This document shows positions 42,883 to 52,427 of a DNA stretch of 61,737 nt, in pieces; positions within the stretch are counted from its first letter, which is position 1; every line of letters starts with the position of its first letter. Below the pieces are notes generated by a model that was not told the DNA's origin, searched no databases, and worked only from the letters and a program-made list of their open reading frames with translations. The stretch covers positions 1-61,737 of the forward strand of contig NZ_CAJPUY010000030.1 of the NCBI RefSeq assembly GCF_905397275.1, read 5' to 3'. Source of the DNA: Cupriavidus yeoncheonensis. GTDB lineage: Bacteria > Pseudomonadota > Gammaproteobacteria > Burkholderiales > Burkholderiaceae. A program made the translations under genes and the position numbers.

Positions 42883-44631
42883 ATGAGTACGTTAGAACTC
42901 AATTCGGGGCTGGATGAGCGGGTCGCCGAGTTGGTTTCGGAATACTCAGCGCCTTCGGCGTGCCTGGCGTGGTTACTGTGCGACCGCCACCCTGCAGACA
43001 AGGTTGCCTATGACGTCCTCGACTCTCAAGGCAACACGGAGCGCCTAACCTATGGCGAACTGAAACGACGATCCGAGGCATTTTCGGCGGGGCTCGCAAG
43101 CATTGGCGTCCGGGCGGGAGATAGAGTCGCGACGCTTTCAGGAAAGAGTGTGGAATACTTGATTGGTCTCGTCGGGATCTGGCGCCTGGGAGCGGTTCAC
43201 GTCCCGCTATTTACAGCGTTCGCGCCGCCCGCCATCGCACAGCGTCTCGCCGGCAGCAAGGCAAAAGTCGCGATTTGCGACGCATCCCAAGTTGGCAAGC
43301 TCGTAGCAACTGAAGGGGACGAACAGCCCATCGCCGTTACCGACCTTGTCGTCATTGGCCGCGATGACACTTCCCTTGCCGGTTGGCAGATTCATAAATT
43401 CGACGATCTCGCAGCCGAGGGACGCCCGAAAGTGCCTGCTGCGGTCCTGGGAGGAGACGCACCGTTTATCCATATCTACACTTCTGGGACTACGGGCAAG
43501 CCAAAGGGGGTGGTTGTCCCCATACGCGCCATTGCTGCGTTTAGAGCTTATATCGAGTTTGGCATTGGACTGCGCCCAAGCGATGTGTATTGGTGCGCGG
43601 CCGACCCAGGCTGGGCGTATGGACTTTACTTCGGGGTCATCGGCTCTCTGAGTACTGGGGTCCATAGCCTCCTGCTCAAAGGCGTCTTCGATGCTGCGGC
43701 CACCTACCAAATCCTCGCAGAGCGCAACGTCACAAATTTCGCAGCCGCTCCGACCGTCTATCGATCCCTCATGTGCTCAGAAGTCTCTCCGCCTCAGGAC
43801 CTCAAGCTGCGCTGCGCATCAAGCGCTGGGGAGCCGCTCACCCCAGACGTGAACGAATGGGCACAGTCGGCCTTGGGCACCCTCGTCTTTGACCACTACG
43901 GCCAAACAGAGGCGGGCATGCTCATTAACAACCACCACGATCCTCGCCTCGCTAGGGAAGTCCGGCCTGGATCGATGGGGATATCAATGCCTGGGTGGAA
44001 GGCCGTCGTTCTGGACCGCAGCGAAGATGTCGAACTTCCGACTGGCGAGATCGGGCGTGTCGCCTTCAACCTCGCGGAGAGCCCGCTTGCGTGGTTCCAC
44101 GGGTACGACGCAGCCCCCGAAAAGAGTGCGGAGAAGTTTTCCGCGAACCGGGAATACTATCTCTCCGGCGATCTGGGAAAAATGGATGCTGACGGCGCCT
44201 TCTTTTTTTCTGCGCGAGAGGACGACGTCATCATCATGGCCGGGTATCGCATCGGACCATTTGAGGTCGAGTCCGTGATTGCCGCCCATCCGGCGGTTGC
44301 GGAATGCGCCGTCATTGCCGCTCCCGACAAGATCCGCGGAGAAGTGGTGGAGGCGTATGTCGTACTGCGTCAGGCATTCGCTCCAAGCCCTGCAATGGCC
44401 GAGGAGATCCAACAGTGGGTCAAGACCCGCTATGCCGCTCACGCCTACCCCCGGCGGGTGCATTTCGCAACCGAACTCCCCAAGACCCCTAGCGGAAAGA
44501 TCCAACGATTCGTGTTGCGTGCAGCACGGAACGCCGGACTTGCTAACCCCGCCAATAGCCAAAAGAATGCTGACGACTGTGTCGACACATTCGACACACG
44601 CATTCGTTCTTATTTGCACGGCAAACCGTGA
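42883..44631 (+). CDS. Acetyl-CoA-synthetase-like AMP-forming ligase, 582 aa
   Basis: ANL ligase with YTSGTTGKPKGVVVP at about residue 199, CAADPGWAYGLYFGVIG (the W-x-TGWSYG-like region of acetyl/propionyl-CoA synthetases), FDHYGQTEAGML, GDLGKMDADGAFFFSAREDDVIIMAGYRIGPFEVES and the catalytic Lys in LPKTPSGKIQRF. The start at 42883 follows GGAGAC. It is shorter than true acetyl-CoA synthetase (~650) and nearer to medium-chain or aromatic acid ligases. TetR-controlled (see promoter). Four bases overlap the longest reading of the Crp-like gene downstream. Confidence 0.9.
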   Translation: MSTLELNSGLDERVAELVSEYSAPSACLAWLLCDRHPADKVAYDVLDSQGNTERLTYGELKRRSEAFSAGLASIGVRAGDRVATLSGKSVEYLIGLVGIWRLGAVHVPLFTAFAPPAIAQRLAGSKAKVAICDASQVGKLVATEGDEQPIAVTDLVVIGRDDTSLAGWQIHKFDDLAAEGRPKVPAAVLGGDAPFIHIYTSGTTGKPKGVVVPIRAIAAFRAYIEFGIGLRPSDVYWCAADPGWAYGLYFGVIGSLSTGVHSLLLKGVFDAAATYQILAERNVTNFAAAPTVYRSLMCSEVSPPQDLKLRCASSAGEPLTPDVNEWAQSALGTLVFDHYGQTEAGMLINNHHDPRLAREVRPGSMGISMPGWKAVVLDRSEDVELPTGEIGRVAFNLAESPLAWFHGYDAAPEKSAEKFSANREYYLSGDLGKMDADGAFFFSAREDDVIIMAGYRIGPFEVESVIAAHPAVAECAVIAAPDKIRGEVVEAYVVLRQAFAPSPAMAEEIQQWVKTRYAAHAYPRRVHFATELPKTPSGKIQRFVLRAARNAGLANPANSQKNADDCVDTFDTRIRSYLHGKP

Positions 44632-44666
44632 CGACTCGCCTCAGCGGCACCCGGAGAGATTCACAC

Positions 44667-45416
44667 ATGCAAACGCTATCCCACGACAGGAGCCAGGTCA
44701 CCGCACGACCACCTTTCTCCGAGCGTGTTTCGCGTCCGGCCCTGGCGTCTTTCTTCGAGAACTCCGCCTGGTTCGGCCATCTCACGGATCAGGAAAGAAC
44801 GCGCGTTATGGCCGATTCTTTTGAGAAGCGCTTAGTCGCTGGCGGTACTGCATGCCACCGGGGTGCGCCAGCCGACCATTGGCTCGGCGTGGTGGAAGGC
44901 ATCGTCAAGGTGGACACGGCTTCCGCATGCGGGAGAGCTATCACGTTCGCCGGCGTTCCCGCAGGTGCTTGGTTTGGCGAGGGAGCTGTACTGAAGAACG
45001 AACCACGGCAGTATTCCGTTGTCGCGCTGAAGAACAGCCGGGTTGCCTATGTTCCTAAGGACACCTTCCTTTGGCTACTGGAACACAACCACACTTTTAG
45101 CCGCTACGTCATCGATCAACTCAACGCGCGTTGCGGCTACTACGTCGGGCTGGTGCATAACCTGAGGCTTCACGAAGCTGCAGGCCGCGTGGCGTTCTGC
45201 CTTGCCGAACTGTTTCACCGCCAACTCTATCCCGTCACCGACCGGACCTTGGGGCTGTCCCAGGAAGAAATTGGACGCCTCTCCGGCCTGTCGCGCCAGA
45301 ACACGAATCGAGCCCTACGCGAACTTTCAGATGCCGGCATGATCGCGATGGAATACGGCGCAATCCATATTCTGAATCTCGAAGGACTCCGACAATTCGC
45401 TCACATGGGCGATTGA
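44667..45416 (+). CDS. Crp/Fnr-family transcriptional regulator, 249 aa
   Basis: The N-terminal cyclic-nucleotide-binding-type barrel (GVVEGIVKVDTASACGRAITFAGVPAGAWFGEGAVLKNEP) lacks the Arg-Ser cAMP pocket of Crp and the Cys cluster of Fnr. The C-terminal winged helix has LSQEEIGRLSGLSRQNTNRALREL, with SRQNTNR in the recognition helix in place of SRETVGR. It should therefore read a site other than TGTGA-N6-TCACA. I use the ATG at 44667 (GGAGAG upstream); a GTG at 44628 overlapping the ligase stop is the alternative. Effector unknown. The CAYTGTC-N8-GACARTG palindromes nearby are candidate targets. Confidence 0.88.
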   Translation: MQTLSHDRSQVTARPPFSERVSRPALASFFENSAWFGHLTDQERTRVMADSFEKRLVAGGTACHRGAPADHWLGVVEGIVKVDTASACGRAITFAGVPAGAWFGEGAVLKNEPRQYSVVALKNSRVAYVPKDTFLWLLEHNHTFSRYVIDQLNARCGYYVGLVHNLRLHEAAGRVAFCLAELFHRQLYPVTDRTLGLSQEEIGRLSGLSRQNTNRALRELSDAGMIAMEYGAIHILNLEGLRQFAHMGD

Positions 45417-45483
45417 TCTGGCAACTTGTCCCGACCGTTCGGCATTGCATCCGCCCCACGGGCCGGCTGCAATGCCGCTCTCC

Positions 45484-46686
45484 CTACACCATCTCTACCG
45501 CTACGGCGGTGGCTTCACCACCGCCAATGCACAGGCTTGCAATTCCTCGGCGGCCACCGGTCCTGCGAAGCGCACCGATAAGCGTTACCAGGATTCGCGC
45601 ACCAGATGCGCCAATGGGATGGCCGAGTGCACATGCCCCGCCGTGAATGTTGACCTTCTCCCGGTCTAGTTGCAGGTCCTGCACGACGGCCATCGCAACA
45701 ACCGCAAACGCTTCGTTAATTTCCCAAAGATCGACCGCGGATGCGGCCCATCCCAATCCGTCGAGAAGCTTCCGGATCGCGCCAATCGGAGCGGTGGTGA
45801 ACGTCGCCGGAGTCTGCGCGTGCGTCGCATGGCCCATGATCCTAGCAAGCGGCTGGAGTTGCTTCTTGTCGGCAATGGACTTCCGGGTAAGGACCATCGC
45901 CGCGGCGCCGTCCGAGATCGAACTCGAATTTGCTGCCGTCACGGTCCCCTCCCTCTTGAAGGCCGGCTTCAAGGTGGGAACTCGATTCAGGTCAGCCTTC
46001 AGCGGCTGTTCATCACGCGTTACCGATACCGGGCCCTTCCTGGCATCTACGGTAAGGGGCACCGTCTCCCACGCGAAACTACCCGCGTCGATCGCAGCCT
46101 GCGCCCGCAGCGTCGACATCACCGCCCATTCGTCCTGGGCCTCCCTCGTGAAGCCATACGTCGCCGCGCAATCCTCGGCAAACGTACCCATCAGGCGCCC
46201 ACGCGTGTCCTCGCTGTACTGGTCCTCAAGACCGTCCAGAAACATGTGATCCATTACCTTGCCATGGCCGAGCCGATAGCCGGCTCGCGCTTTTGGCAGC
46301 AGATAAGGCGCATTCGACATGGATTCCATGCCGCCGGCGATCATGATGTCGTTGCTGTTTGCCAGCAACAGATCATGGGCCAACATGACCGCCTTCATCC
46401 CGGATCCGCAGACCTTGCTGATAGTGGTGCAAGGCGTAGCCAGCTCCAGGCCCCCGCGGATACCTGCCTGCCGCGTGGGCGCCTGTCCAACGCCCGCTGG
46501 GAGGACGCACCCCATGAGAAGTTCCTGAATGCAGGAGGGAGTCAGGCCGGCACGTTCTACGGCCGCACGGATTGCTGCCCCTCCCATCTCCGGAGCAGTC
46601 AAGGAGGACAGCTCGCCTTGGAACCCACCGATAGGCGTACGCGCCACCGATAGGACGACGACTGGATCGTTTGTCGAGTTCACCAT
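45484..46686 (-). CDS. Acetyl-CoA C-acetyltransferase (thiolase), 400 aa
   Basis: Cys93 in ISKVCGSGMKAVMLA is the acyl-accepting residue. GGMESMSNAPYLL, NEAFAVVAM and GGACALGHPIGASGAR (active His) follow. Near the end LCIGGGEATAVAVE holds the second Cys. The start at 46686 (MVNSTNDPVVVLSVARTPIG) matches the family; the frame is open further left without homology. It lies 7 bp after the SDR on the same strand, so 3-hydroxyacyl-CoA oxidation and thiolysis are encoded together. Confidence 0.94.
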   Translation of the reverse strand: MVNSTNDPVVVLSVARTPIGGFQGELSSLTAPEMGGAAIRAAVERAGLTPSCIQELLMGCVLPAGVGQAPTRQAGIRGGLELATPCTTISKVCGSGMKAVMLAHDLLLANSNDIMIAGGMESMSNAPYLLPKARAGYRLGHGKVMDHMFLDGLEDQYSEDTRGRLMGTFAEDCAATYGFTREAQDEWAVMSTLRAQAAIDAGSFAWETVPLTVDARKGPVSVTRDEQPLKADLNRVPTLKPAFKREGTVTAANSSSISDGAAAMVLTRKSIADKKQLQPLARIMGHATHAQTPATFTTAPIGAIRKLLDGLGWAASAVDLWEINEAFAVVAMAVVQDLQLDREKVNIHGGACALGHPIGASGARILVTLIGALRRTGGRRGIASLCIGGGEATAVAVEMV

Positions 46687-46693
46687 GAGTACC

Positions 46694-47452
46694 TCACTTC
46701 GCTGCCATACGGATGGCACCGTCGAGACGAATGACCTCACCGTTGAGGTAAGGATTGCCGATAACGTGCTGCACAAGATCTGCAAACTCCTGTGGCCTGC
46801 CCATGCGCTGGGGAAACGGCACGGATGCCCCAAGCGACTTCTGCACCTCGTCAGGCATGGCGAGCAACATGGGGGTTGCCATGATCCCCGGCGCGATCGT
46901 TACCACCCGTACGCCAAATCGCGCCAGTTCGCGCGCCAGTGGCAGTGTCATTGCCACGACTGCGCCCTTCGAGGCGGCATATGCGCTTTGGCCGACCTGG
47001 CCGTCGAAGGCAGCAACCGATGCCGTGTTGACGATGATGCCGCGTTCGCCGTCGACCGACGGCTGCTGCTCTGCCATCAGTGCCGCCCCAAGGCGGAGGA
47101 CATTAAACGTTCCTGCAACGTTGATCTGAAGCGTGCGGCTGAACGATGCCAGGGCATGCACGTCGTTCTTGCCAATCACTTTTTCAGCAGGAGCAACGCC
47201 AGCACAGTTGACGAGTCCGCGCAAAGATCCCAGCCCGGCAGCGAAGTCGAACATCTCCTTCACACTGTCTTCGTTTGTGACGTCTGCCCGGACAAAGACG
47301 CCGCCTGTCCTGCGCGCGACCTCTTGTCCGGTGTTCGAATCGAGGTCGACGATAACGACTTTCGCCCCCTTCTCAGCAAGTGCTGTTGCGGTGGCAGCAC
47401 CAAGACCGGAGCCGGCCCCGGTCACCACAAATACGTTGTCCTGAATCTGCAT
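46694..47452 (-). CDS. SDR-type 3-hydroxyacyl-CoA dehydrogenase, 252 aa
   Basis: Closely follows the HSD17B10-like type: MQIQDNVFVVTGAGSGLGAAT, VRADVTNEDSV, NCAGVAPAEKVIGK, NTASVAAFDGQVGQSAYAASKGAV (Ser, Tyr, Lys), IAPGIMATPML and the C-terminal PYLNGEVIRLDGAIRM. Oxidises 3-hydroxyacyl-CoA with NAD+. Placed between a thiolase gene (7 bp downstream) and an AAHS permease (19 bp upstream), all on the minus strand and probably one operon. Confidence 0.93.
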   Translation of the reverse strand: MQIQDNVFVVTGAGSGLGAATATALAEKGAKVVIVDLDSNTGQEVARRTGGVFVRADVTNEDSVKEMFDFAAGLGSLRGLVNCAGVAPAEKVIGKNDVHALASFSRTLQINVAGTFNVLRLGAALMAEQQPSVDGERGIIVNTASVAAFDGQVGQSAYAASKGAVVAMTLPLARELARFGVRVVTIAPGIMATPMLLAMPDEVQKSLGASVPFPQRMGRPQEFADLVQHVIGNPYLNGEVIRLDGAIRMAAK

Positions 47453-47471
47453 GTCTACGGAAATACTTGGT

Positions 47472-48842
47472 TCAGCGGTTGGTGGATGCGTGCACATCGA
47501 GCGAGGAAAGTGAAGCTTCCTGCGGCGGTTGCACGGATGCGCTTTGACGGTGATCGATGAGCATGACCGCCAGGGTCCCGACCAGGCCGGCAAAGCCGAT
47601 GGCCAAGAAATTCTGTTCAAGTGGAAGCTTCATTGCCACGAGTGCGCCGATGAGCACAGGTGCCGCGATGGCGCCGAGCCGTCCGATGCCCGAGGCGAAG
47701 CCCACGCCAGTGGAACGAATGGAGCCCGGATAGAACTCCCCCGCATAGGCATAGGCGAGCAACTGCGTGCCGAGCGTCGAGGCGCCGACAACGAACACGA
47801 GTACGAACAGCAGTTCGGTCACCTTCGTGTATCCCATGAGGGAAAGCGACACAGCACCCGTGGCATAGAACGCCACCAGCACGTGCTTAATATTGAAACG
47901 GTCCCCCAGCCAGCCGCCACCGACCGCGCCGCATACAGCACCGATGTTGAATACCAGTACAAAGTTCAAGGCAGAACCGAGGCTGTATCCGGACATCGCC
48001 ATGAGCTTCGTCAACCACGAACTGAGCGAATAGACCATGAAGAGGCCGGTAAAGAAGGCGACCCAGATCATCAGAGTGCTCACGGCGCGCCCACGGGCGA
48101 AAAGCGCCGCGACGGGGGCATTGGACGCCATCGCTTCCTGGGGCACGACCAGACGATCCTCCGGCGCAATCTGCAGCGAGGGGGCGAGCTTGCGAACCAC
48201 AGCACGAAGCGAGTCGTCCCGCTGCTTTCTTGCGAGAAACGCCATGGATTCCGGCATGGTCCACAGGATGAACGGAATGAAGAGCACCGGCAGCCCGGCA
48301 ACGAAAAACACCGCCTGCCAGCCATATACTTCGATCAGGCCCTTGCCGGTCAGGGCAACCAGAATCCCGCCGATCGAATACCCGGCAAATACGATGGTTA
48401 CGAGCCGAGCCCGGATCTTGCTGGGTGCAAACTCTCCCATCTGGGCCGTCACGACAGGCAGCACGCCGCCGATACCGAGGCCTGCCAAGAAACGCGTCAC
48501 ACTGAAGCTGATCGGGTCCGTCGTCAAGCCGGCGGCAGCAGTAAAGACGCTAAAAAGTCCGACGCACACGCAGATGGACAACTTGCGGCCTATCTTGTCG
48601 GCGAGCGTGCCGAGGTAGATCGCGCCAAACATCATGCCGAACAGCGCAGAACTCGCCATGAATCCGGCCCTCGTGGCATCGACTCCCATCTGCTTCATGA
48701 TCGACGGCAGCGCCGCACCCACTACCGCCAGGTCGTAGCCATCCAGCACCAGGATCATCACGCACCAGAAGAGAATCATCCGGTGAAAGCCAGAGAACTT
48801 GGCTGTGTCTGCTACTTTTTGAACGTCAATTTCTTTTGTCAT
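47472..48842 (-). CDS. MFS permease, AAHS type, 456 aa
   Basis: Paralogue of the permease at 6506-7888 with the same VLDGYDLAVVG motif in the first membrane helix and LGTLADKIGRK in loop 2-3; about 12 membrane segments. I choose the ATG at 48842 because GGAGGAGACA lies directly before it; an ATG 12 bases further up falls within the ribosome-binding site. Probable proton-driven import of an aromatic or related carboxylate, feeding the thiolase/SDR genes downstream. Confidence 0.92.
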   Translation of the reverse strand: MTKEIDVQKVADTAKFSGFHRMILFWCVMILVLDGYDLAVVGAALPSIMKQMGVDATRAGFMASSALFGMMFGAIYLGTLADKIGRKLSICVCVGLFSVFTAAAGLTTDPISFSVTRFLAGLGIGGVLPVVTAQMGEFAPSKIRARLVTIVFAGYSIGGILVALTGKGLIEVYGWQAVFFVAGLPVLFIPFILWTMPESMAFLARKQRDDSLRAVVRKLAPSLQIAPEDRLVVPQEAMASNAPVAALFARGRAVSTLMIWVAFFTGLFMVYSLSSWLTKLMAMSGYSLGSALNFVLVFNIGAVCGAVGGGWLGDRFNIKHVLVAFYATGAVSLSLMGYTKVTELLFVLVFVVGASTLGTQLLAYAYAGEFYPGSIRSTGVGFASGIGRLGAIAAPVLIGALVAMKLPLEQNFLAIGFAGLVGTLAVMLIDHRQSASVQPPQEASLSSLDVHASTNR

Positions 48843-48886
48843 TGTCTCCTCCATTTTTGATGGGTCAAATCATTCGTGAACTGCGG

Positions 48887-49615
48887 TTATTCCTTGTGAA
48901 ACGTCGTAAAGCTGGAGGCGGGTTCACGCTCTGATGCCAGTGAGTTCTCGATGCGCTCCTCATCGGCATATCCCAGACTCATCCCGACCACGAACTTCTC
49001 CTGGGCACCAAGTGCCAACTCCTGTTCGATGATCCTGTGGTACTTCATGAACGCAGCCTGAGGGCAAGTACTCAGGCCGTACGTGCGCGCCACGACCATG
49101 ATGTTTTGCAGGAACATCCCGTAGTCCAGCAGGCTTCCCTGGTTCATCATTCGGTCAACCGTGAAGAAGAGGCCGACGGGCGCATCAAAGAACTGATAGT
49201 TCCGGCCGTGCTGGGCGTGCATGCTGGCCTTGTCGCCCTTCTCGATGCCAAGGAGGCTGTAGAGCTGCCAACCTACCGCGCGACGGCGATCGAGATACGG
49301 GGACGTCCATTCCAGCGGGTAATACGCCCATTCGTCGCCGTGCTCTGCGGCAAGCGCCGGATCGTCATCCACGTTCCGAATCGCCGCGCAGACACGGTCC
49401 TTGGCGGCACCCATCAGCACGTGCACCTTCCATGGCTGCATATTCACCCCGGTCGCAGCGAACCGCGCGGTGTTCAGGATCGCCTCGACGACGTCGGTGG
49501 ACACGGGCTCCGGAAGGAAGGCACGGACGCTACGGCGCGTCGTAATCGCCCATTCGACCGCGCGACGCACGGCTGGAAGCTCCCCAGGAGGGGGACTCAA
49601 TCTGTTCAGGTTCAC
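48887..49615 (-). CDS. Nitroreductase-family FMN protein, 242 aa
   Basis: Starts at a GTG (49615) with AGAGAG upstream. TTRRSVRAFLPEPVS at about 26-40 is the FMN-phosphate-binding opening. NMQPWKVHVL follows, and LLDYGMFLQNIMVVARTYGLSTCPQAAF and the VGMSLGYAD strand are typical of the family. Reduces nitro, quinone or enone groups with NAD(P)H. It is 45 bp upstream of the permease gene and probably first in that minus-strand operon, divergent from the CoA ligase at 49846. Confidence 0.92.
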   Translation of the reverse strand: MNLNRLSPPPGELPAVRRAVEWAITTRRSVRAFLPEPVSTDVVEAILNTARFAATGVNMQPWKVHVLMGAAKDRVCAAIRNVDDDPALAAEHGDEWAYYPLEWTSPYLDRRRAVGWQLYSLLGIEKGDKASMHAQHGRNYQFFDAPVGLFFTVDRMMNQGSLLDYGMFLQNIMVVARTYGLSTCPQAAFMKYHRIIEQELALGAQEKFVVGMSLGYADEERIENSLASEREPASSFTTFHKE

Positions 49616-49743
49616 GCTAACGCTCTCTACTCAAAATGGCTGCATCAGCCTTTCGGGTAAGAGACTAGGTTTCGCGTTGAACAGGTACTGTCACATAGCC
49701 GACAATTCCGGATTATTCCTGTTCTCGACGGCGAGCGCGTCAG

Positions 49744-49765
49744 CACTGTCCTGTGCAAGACAGTG
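49744..49765. promoter_or_regulatory. Palindrome CACTGTC-N8-GACAGTG (site c)
   Basis: Perfect 7-bp arms in the intergenic region between the divergent nitroreductase (49615) and CoA ligase (49846) genes, so it could control both. Third copy of the dyad seen at 41317 and 41624. Confidence 0.6.
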
Positions 49766-49845
49766 TCGCAAGAGGAATCGGCTTACTTTCCGGGTTCCAT
49801 TTGTGCGCATAGCGCAGTACTCATAGAACTCGGAAGGAGACAGTC

Positions 49846-51504
49846 GTGAACAACAACATTTACGAAATCGGCCTGGAGCGCACCAACGCCAATCACGTGC
49901 CGTTGACCCCGCTGCACTTCTTGGACCGCTGCGCCGAGCAGTATCCGGACAGGGACGCCATTGTTCATGGCAACCTCCGCCAGTCGTGGAGCACGACCAG
50001 GGAGCGCTGCCGACGCCTGGCGAGCGCCCTCATCAAGCTCGGCATCGGAAAAGGCGACACCGTGTCGATCCTTGCCCCGAACACTCCGGCAATGGTGGAA
50101 GCCCATCATGGCATCCCCCTGAGTGGGGCTATATTGAACGCTATCAACTGCCGGCTTGATGCGGATGGTGTGCGGTTTATCCTGAAGCACGGCGAAGCCA
50201 AGGTCCTGCTGGTGGATCGGGAATTTTCCGCTCTTGCAGCGGCCGCCCTCGAGGGACTCGACAATCCTCCCCTGATCATCGATATCGCCGATACGTTGGC
50301 GCCCGAATACGAACTGATCGGCGAACATGAATATGAGCAGTTCCTCCGGCAAGGCGATGCCGACTTTCCGGGAATCTATCCCAAGGACGAGTGGGATGCC
50401 ATCGCGCTGAACTACACCTCCGGAACCACATCCGATCCCAAGGGAGTCGTCCCGAGCCATCGGGGTGCGTACCTGATGAGCTTGCTGCAGCTCACCGATT
50501 GGGGCATGCCGCGCGGCCCTAAGTACTTGTGGACGCTGCCGCTATTCCATGCAAATGGTTGGTGCTTCGCGTGGGCCATTACCGCAGCAGCCGGCACTCA
50601 CGTGTGCCTGCGCAAAGTGACGGCCGCAAACATCTTCCATGCGATTGAAGCGCACGGCGTGGACCATTTCTGCGCGGCACCCATTGTGCTCGCCTCCCTC
50701 GCCACAGCAAAAGAGGGAGAGCGCCGAGCGTTCTCGCATCCCGTTCGCATCCGTACGGCGGGCTCGCCACCTCCTGCAACCGTACTCAAGGCCGTGAGCG
50801 AAATGGGCTTCGACGTCGAGCATGTGTATGGGATTACGGAGGCTTCCGGCACACCGGTCAGTTCGTACGCCAATCCCGCCTGGAACTCCATGTCGCCGGA
50901 CGCCAAGGCTCGTCTGATGGCACGCCAGGGAAACCGTGCGGCCGCGCTAGAAGGGTTATACGTCGCGGATCCCGACACAATGCGCGCGGTACCGTGGGAT
51001 GGCCGAACACAAGGCGAGCTCTTGTTGCGGGGCAACATCGTCATGAAAGGCTATTTGAAGAACCCCGAAGCCACCGAGCGGGCCTTTGGAGGGGGGTGGT
51101 TCCACACTGGCGACGTGGCAGTAGTGCACTCTGACGGGTACATCCAGATTACCGATCGATCCAAGGACGTGATTATCTCAGGCGGGGAAAACATCTCATC
51201 CGTGGAGGTAGAAGATGTCCTCCATCAACACCCGGCCGTCCTGATTGCTGCGGTCGTCGCCCAACCCCACCCGAAATGGGGAGAGTCGCCCTGCGCATTC
51301 ATCGAGCTCAAAGACGGCTACGCCGAGCCATCCGAGGCTGAAGTCATTGCCTTCTGTCGTGATCGACTGGCGCACTACAAGTGCCCTGTTCGCGTTGTCT
51401 ATGGTGCGCTACCGAAAACCGGTACCGGAAAGATTCAGAAATTCCGGCTGCGCGAAATGGCCCGAAGCCGCGAGGCCATCACCGATTTGGCCAGCTCACG
51501 TTAA
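49846..51504 (+). CDS. Acyl-CoA synthetase (AMP-forming), 552 aa
   Basis: GTG start with AAGGAG at 49834-49839. The protein matches the large group near DmdB: LTPLHFLDRCAEQYPDRDAIVHG, P-loop YTSGTTSDPKGVVPSHRG at about residue 190, WTLPLFHANGWCFAW, YGITEASG, GWFHTGDVAVVHSDGYIQITDRSKDVIISGGENISSVEVE, and the C-terminal Lys in LPKTGTGKIQKF. It activates a medium-chain or aryl-alkanoic acid. The enoyl-CoA hydratase gene follows after 21 bp, so activation and hydration are co-transcribed. Confidence 0.93.
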   Translation: MNNNIYEIGLERTNANHVPLTPLHFLDRCAEQYPDRDAIVHGNLRQSWSTTRERCRRLASALIKLGIGKGDTVSILAPNTPAMVEAHHGIPLSGAILNAINCRLDADGVRFILKHGEAKVLLVDREFSALAAAALEGLDNPPLIIDIADTLAPEYELIGEHEYEQFLRQGDADFPGIYPKDEWDAIALNYTSGTTSDPKGVVPSHRGAYLMSLLQLTDWGMPRGPKYLWTLPLFHANGWCFAWAITAAAGTHVCLRKVTAANIFHAIEAHGVDHFCAAPIVLASLATAKEGERRAFSHPVRIRTAGSPPPATVLKAVSEMGFDVEHVYGITEASGTPVSSYANPAWNSMSPDAKARLMARQGNRAAALEGLYVADPDTMRAVPWDGRTQGELLLRGNIVMKGYLKNPEATERAFGGGWFHTGDVAVVHSDGYIQITDRSKDVIISGGENISSVEVEDVLHQHPAVLIAAVVAQPHPKWGESPCAFIELKDGYAEPSEAEVIAFCRDRLAHYKCPVRVVYGALPKTGTGKIQKFRLREMARSREAITDLASSR

Positions 51505-51525
51505 CCCTTCTTGCAGCACTGAACT

Positions 51526-52293
51526 ATGATCGATTGCATTGTTGACGGGCATACCGCACTGGTAACGCTCAAGCGCCCGCCGGTTAACGCCTTCAATATT
51601 GAGAGCCTTGCCGCATTGGAGGCGCTGATCGGCCGACTGAACGCCAATGCGGACGTGCGGGCAGTTGTAATCACGGGCGAAGGGAAGTTCTTCAGCGCTG
51701 GCGCCGACCTCAAGGAGATCGCGAATAGCGATCCCAATCATCCCCGATTAGTCGCCCAGCACTTTGGGCGAGCGTTCGAAGCGCTTCAGAACGCCAGGCC
51801 TGTGATCATTGCCGCAATCAATGGGTACGCCCTGGGAGGCGGCCTGGAATGTGCGTTGTCTTGCGACATCCGCATCGCCGAAGCACACGTCCAGAAGGCG
51901 CTGCCCGAAAACGCGGTCGGGCTTCTGCCCGCCGGTTGCGGAACCCAGACACTGCCTGCACTCGTGGGGGAAGGCTGGGCGAAGCGCATGATCCTGTGCA
52001 ATGAGCGCGTGGACGCCGAGACGGCGTTGAGGATCGGTCTGGTTGAAGAATTTGTCCCAACCGGGACGAGCCTGGAGACCGCGATCGCACTGGCGCAGCG
52101 AGCGTCCTCGGTGAGTCCTACCGCAGCCGCGGCAAGCAAGAAGCTGATCCAACTGGCGAGAAAAGGTGTACCGAGAAAAGCCGCTCTGGCCGTCGAGCGC
52201 GAGCAGTTCCTTCGCCTGTTTGATGGTGAGGATCAGAAGGAAGGCGTGGCCGCCTTCCTCGAAAAAAGATCGCCGCGCTGGCGCGGCCTGTAG
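51526..52293 (+). CDS. Enoyl-CoA hydratase/isomerase, 255 aa
   Basis: Complete crotonase. FSAGADLKEIANSD at ~63 is the first oxyanion region. NGYALGGGLECALSCDIRIA is the second. ALPENAVGLLPAGCGTQTLPALVGEGWAKRMIL is the substrate region, with Glu in PENAVGL as a likely acid/base. It ends AAFLEKRSPRWRGL as usual. It hydrates 2-enoyl-CoA to 3-hydroxyacyl-CoA. With the ligase upstream and the dehydrogenase/thiolase operon at 45-47 kb it completes a beta-oxidation round. Confidence 0.94.
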   Translation: MIDCIVDGHTALVTLKRPPVNAFNIESLAALEALIGRLNANADVRAVVITGEGKFFSAGADLKEIANSDPNHPRLVAQHFGRAFEALQNARPVIIAAINGYALGGGLECALSCDIRIAEAHVQKALPENAVGLLPAGCGTQTLPALVGEGWAKRMILCNERVDAETALRIGLVEEFVPTGTSLETAIALAQRASSVSPTAAAASKKLIQLARKGVPRKAALAVEREQFLRLFDGEDQKEGVAAFLEKRSPRWRGL

Positions 52294-52427
52294 TCGTCGC
52301 AACGGCTTTGATCGGAGGATGCCGTTCGATCAAGGCCGGAGTTCCAATTCCTCCACATCCCCGGGACTGCGCTTTCGAGGACCTAGTTGTAGCGTGGCTT
52401 GATGCCTTCGCACGCAGCCCGTGTCCA

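Noticed and set aside
47529..48860. 443-codon open frame on the plus strand
   Set aside because: It is exactly antisense to the AAHS permease. GC-rich codon bias opens such shadow frames; it has no start signal or family match.
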